DNA of 5,280 nt from Methanobacterium sp. UBA8 (GTDB lineage: Archaea; Methanobacteriota; Methanobacteria; Methanobacteriales; Methanobacteriaceae), in contig DADN01000230.1 in assembly GCA_002509665.1 (NCBI GenBank), positions 1 to 5,280 on the forward strand, read 5' to 3'. The notes beneath the pieces were generated by a model. The model saw nothing but the letters and a program-made list of their open reading frames with translations, was not told the origin of the DNA and made no database searches. The translations under genes were made by a program, and so were the position numbers. Shown one piece after another: positions 5,082 through 5,280 of this stretch. How positions within the stretch are numbered: the first letter of the stretch is position 1; each line of letters opens with the position of its first letter.

Positions 5082-5102
5082 CACTCAAAGAATTTTTGAG
5101 TG
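5082..5102. repeat. 21-nt inverted repeat 5' of RNase P RNA
   Basis: CACTCAAA (5082-5089) pairs with TTTGAGTG (5095-5102). A G-T pair can extend the stem to 9 bp with a 3-nt loop, the same 9-3-9 size as the array downstream of the RNA gene. It starts 6 nt upstream of the P1 helix. Its minus-strand TTTGAGT can instead pair with ACTCAAA just past the RNase P RNA 3' end. Confidence 0.6.
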
Positions 5103-5114
5103 AATTGATCTAAA

Positions 5115-5138
5115 TTAAGCGGGCTTCGCCCCCTTTAA
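5115..5138. repeat. GC-rich hairpin in the RNase P RNA upstream region
   Basis: TTAAGCGGGC (5115-5124) pairs with GCCCCCTTTAA (5128-5138) around a TTC loop, with one C-C mismatch and one bulge. The minus strand reads GCGAAGC at the tip, a known very stable DNA mini-hairpin. It is strikingly GC-rich for the surroundings and overlaps the predicted start of the RNase P RNA precursor. Confidence 0.6.
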
Positions 5139-5143
5139 GAATT

Positions 5144-5152
5144 ATTTATAAA
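5144..5152 (-). promoter_or_regulatory. Candidate TATA box for RNase P RNA
   Basis: The minus strand reads TTTATAAAT here, close to the archaeal TATA consensus. It would start transcription near 5120-5124, giving a leader of about 45 nt before P1. Weaker alternatives are TTTTATAAG (around 5167-5159) and GTATATTTTT (around 5188-5179). Read-through from the upstream tRNA gene is also possible. Confidence 0.4.
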
Positions 5153-5250
5153 CAACAACTTATAAAACTTTAGAAAAAAAATATACTAAGTTTCATGAAA
5201 TAGAGTAAAATTGAACTTGAATATAAATTTTGAGTTTTTAAAGCTAAATT

Positions 5251-5255
5251 AAAAA
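5251..5255 (-). terminator. Poly-T after the tRNA
   Basis: Five T on the minus strand follow the tRNA 3' end by 4 nt, enough for archaeal termination. The remainder of the tRNA to RNase P RNA spacer (5153-5250) is AT-rich and shows no gene. Confidence 0.4.
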
Positions 5256-5259
5256 TGAG

Positions 5260-5280
5260 TAGCGGGGCCTAGATTTGAAC
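5260..5280 (-). tRNA. Partial tRNA 3' end, probably initiator tRNA-Met
   Basis: The minus strand at the window edge reads GTTCAAATC, the T-loop with its closing G-C pair. TAGG then completes the T-stem 3' arm, followed by CCCCGCT for the acceptor 3' arm and A as discriminator base. No CCA is encoded. The acceptor implies a gene beginning AGCGGGG with an A1-U72 pair. This is characteristic of archaeal initiator tRNA-Met (family knowledge), so that identity is likely, but the anticodon is outside the window. Only the last 21 nt are present. Confidence 0.75.

Overview
The window looks like an AT-rich archaeal chromosome, most likely a methanogen of the order Methanobacteriales (a Methanobacterium-like genome). 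The reasons are an F420-dependent luciferase-like oxidoreductase, a Cys-rich protein of the type I recall as DUF2769 (mostly methanogens), archaeal TATA-box and poly-T signals, and an archaeal-type RNase P RNA. The genus is inference; no search was run.

Layout. 1-115: probable promoter and leader of dnaJ. 116-1258 (+): full-length DnaJ co-chaperone. 1326-2288 (-): F420-dependent oxidoreductase of the G6P-dehydrogenase-like family, convergent with dnaJ. 2289-2467: divergent promoter region. 2468-2737 (+): small Cys-rich protein with two copies of a CxCxxCP...C motif. 2738-3113: gene-free AT-rich gap with a palindrome just before the next promoter. 3114-3479 (+): carboxymuconolactone decarboxylase/AhpD-like protein lacking one of the two AhpD cysteines. 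3482-4168 (-): six-helix LysE-superfamily 'GAP family' membrane protein, whose stop lies 2 nt from that of its convergent neighbour. 4169-4773: about 600 nt without a gene, holding a diverged tandem duplication of about 128 bp and then a run of regularly spaced hairpins. 4774-5076 (-): RNase P RNA, recognised from its conserved segments and from the P1, P2, P3 and P4 pairings. 5077-5250: upstream region of RNase P RNA with two more hairpins and a TATA candidate. 5260-5280 (-): 3' end of a tRNA cut by the window edge, probably initiator tRNA-Met.

The protein genes look like housekeeping and single-gene units rather than one operon. The RNA genes at the right end form a tRNA/RNase P RNA cluster on the minus strand. 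The least explained part is 4315-4766. Five successive perfect hairpins, four of them exactly 9 bp + 3 nt + 9 bp, differ in stem sequence but keep the same geometry at about 25-nt spacing, directly 3' of RNase P RNA. They may be a terminator or 3'-trailer structure, a structured RNA, or a DNA-level palindromic element. The sequence alone does not decide.
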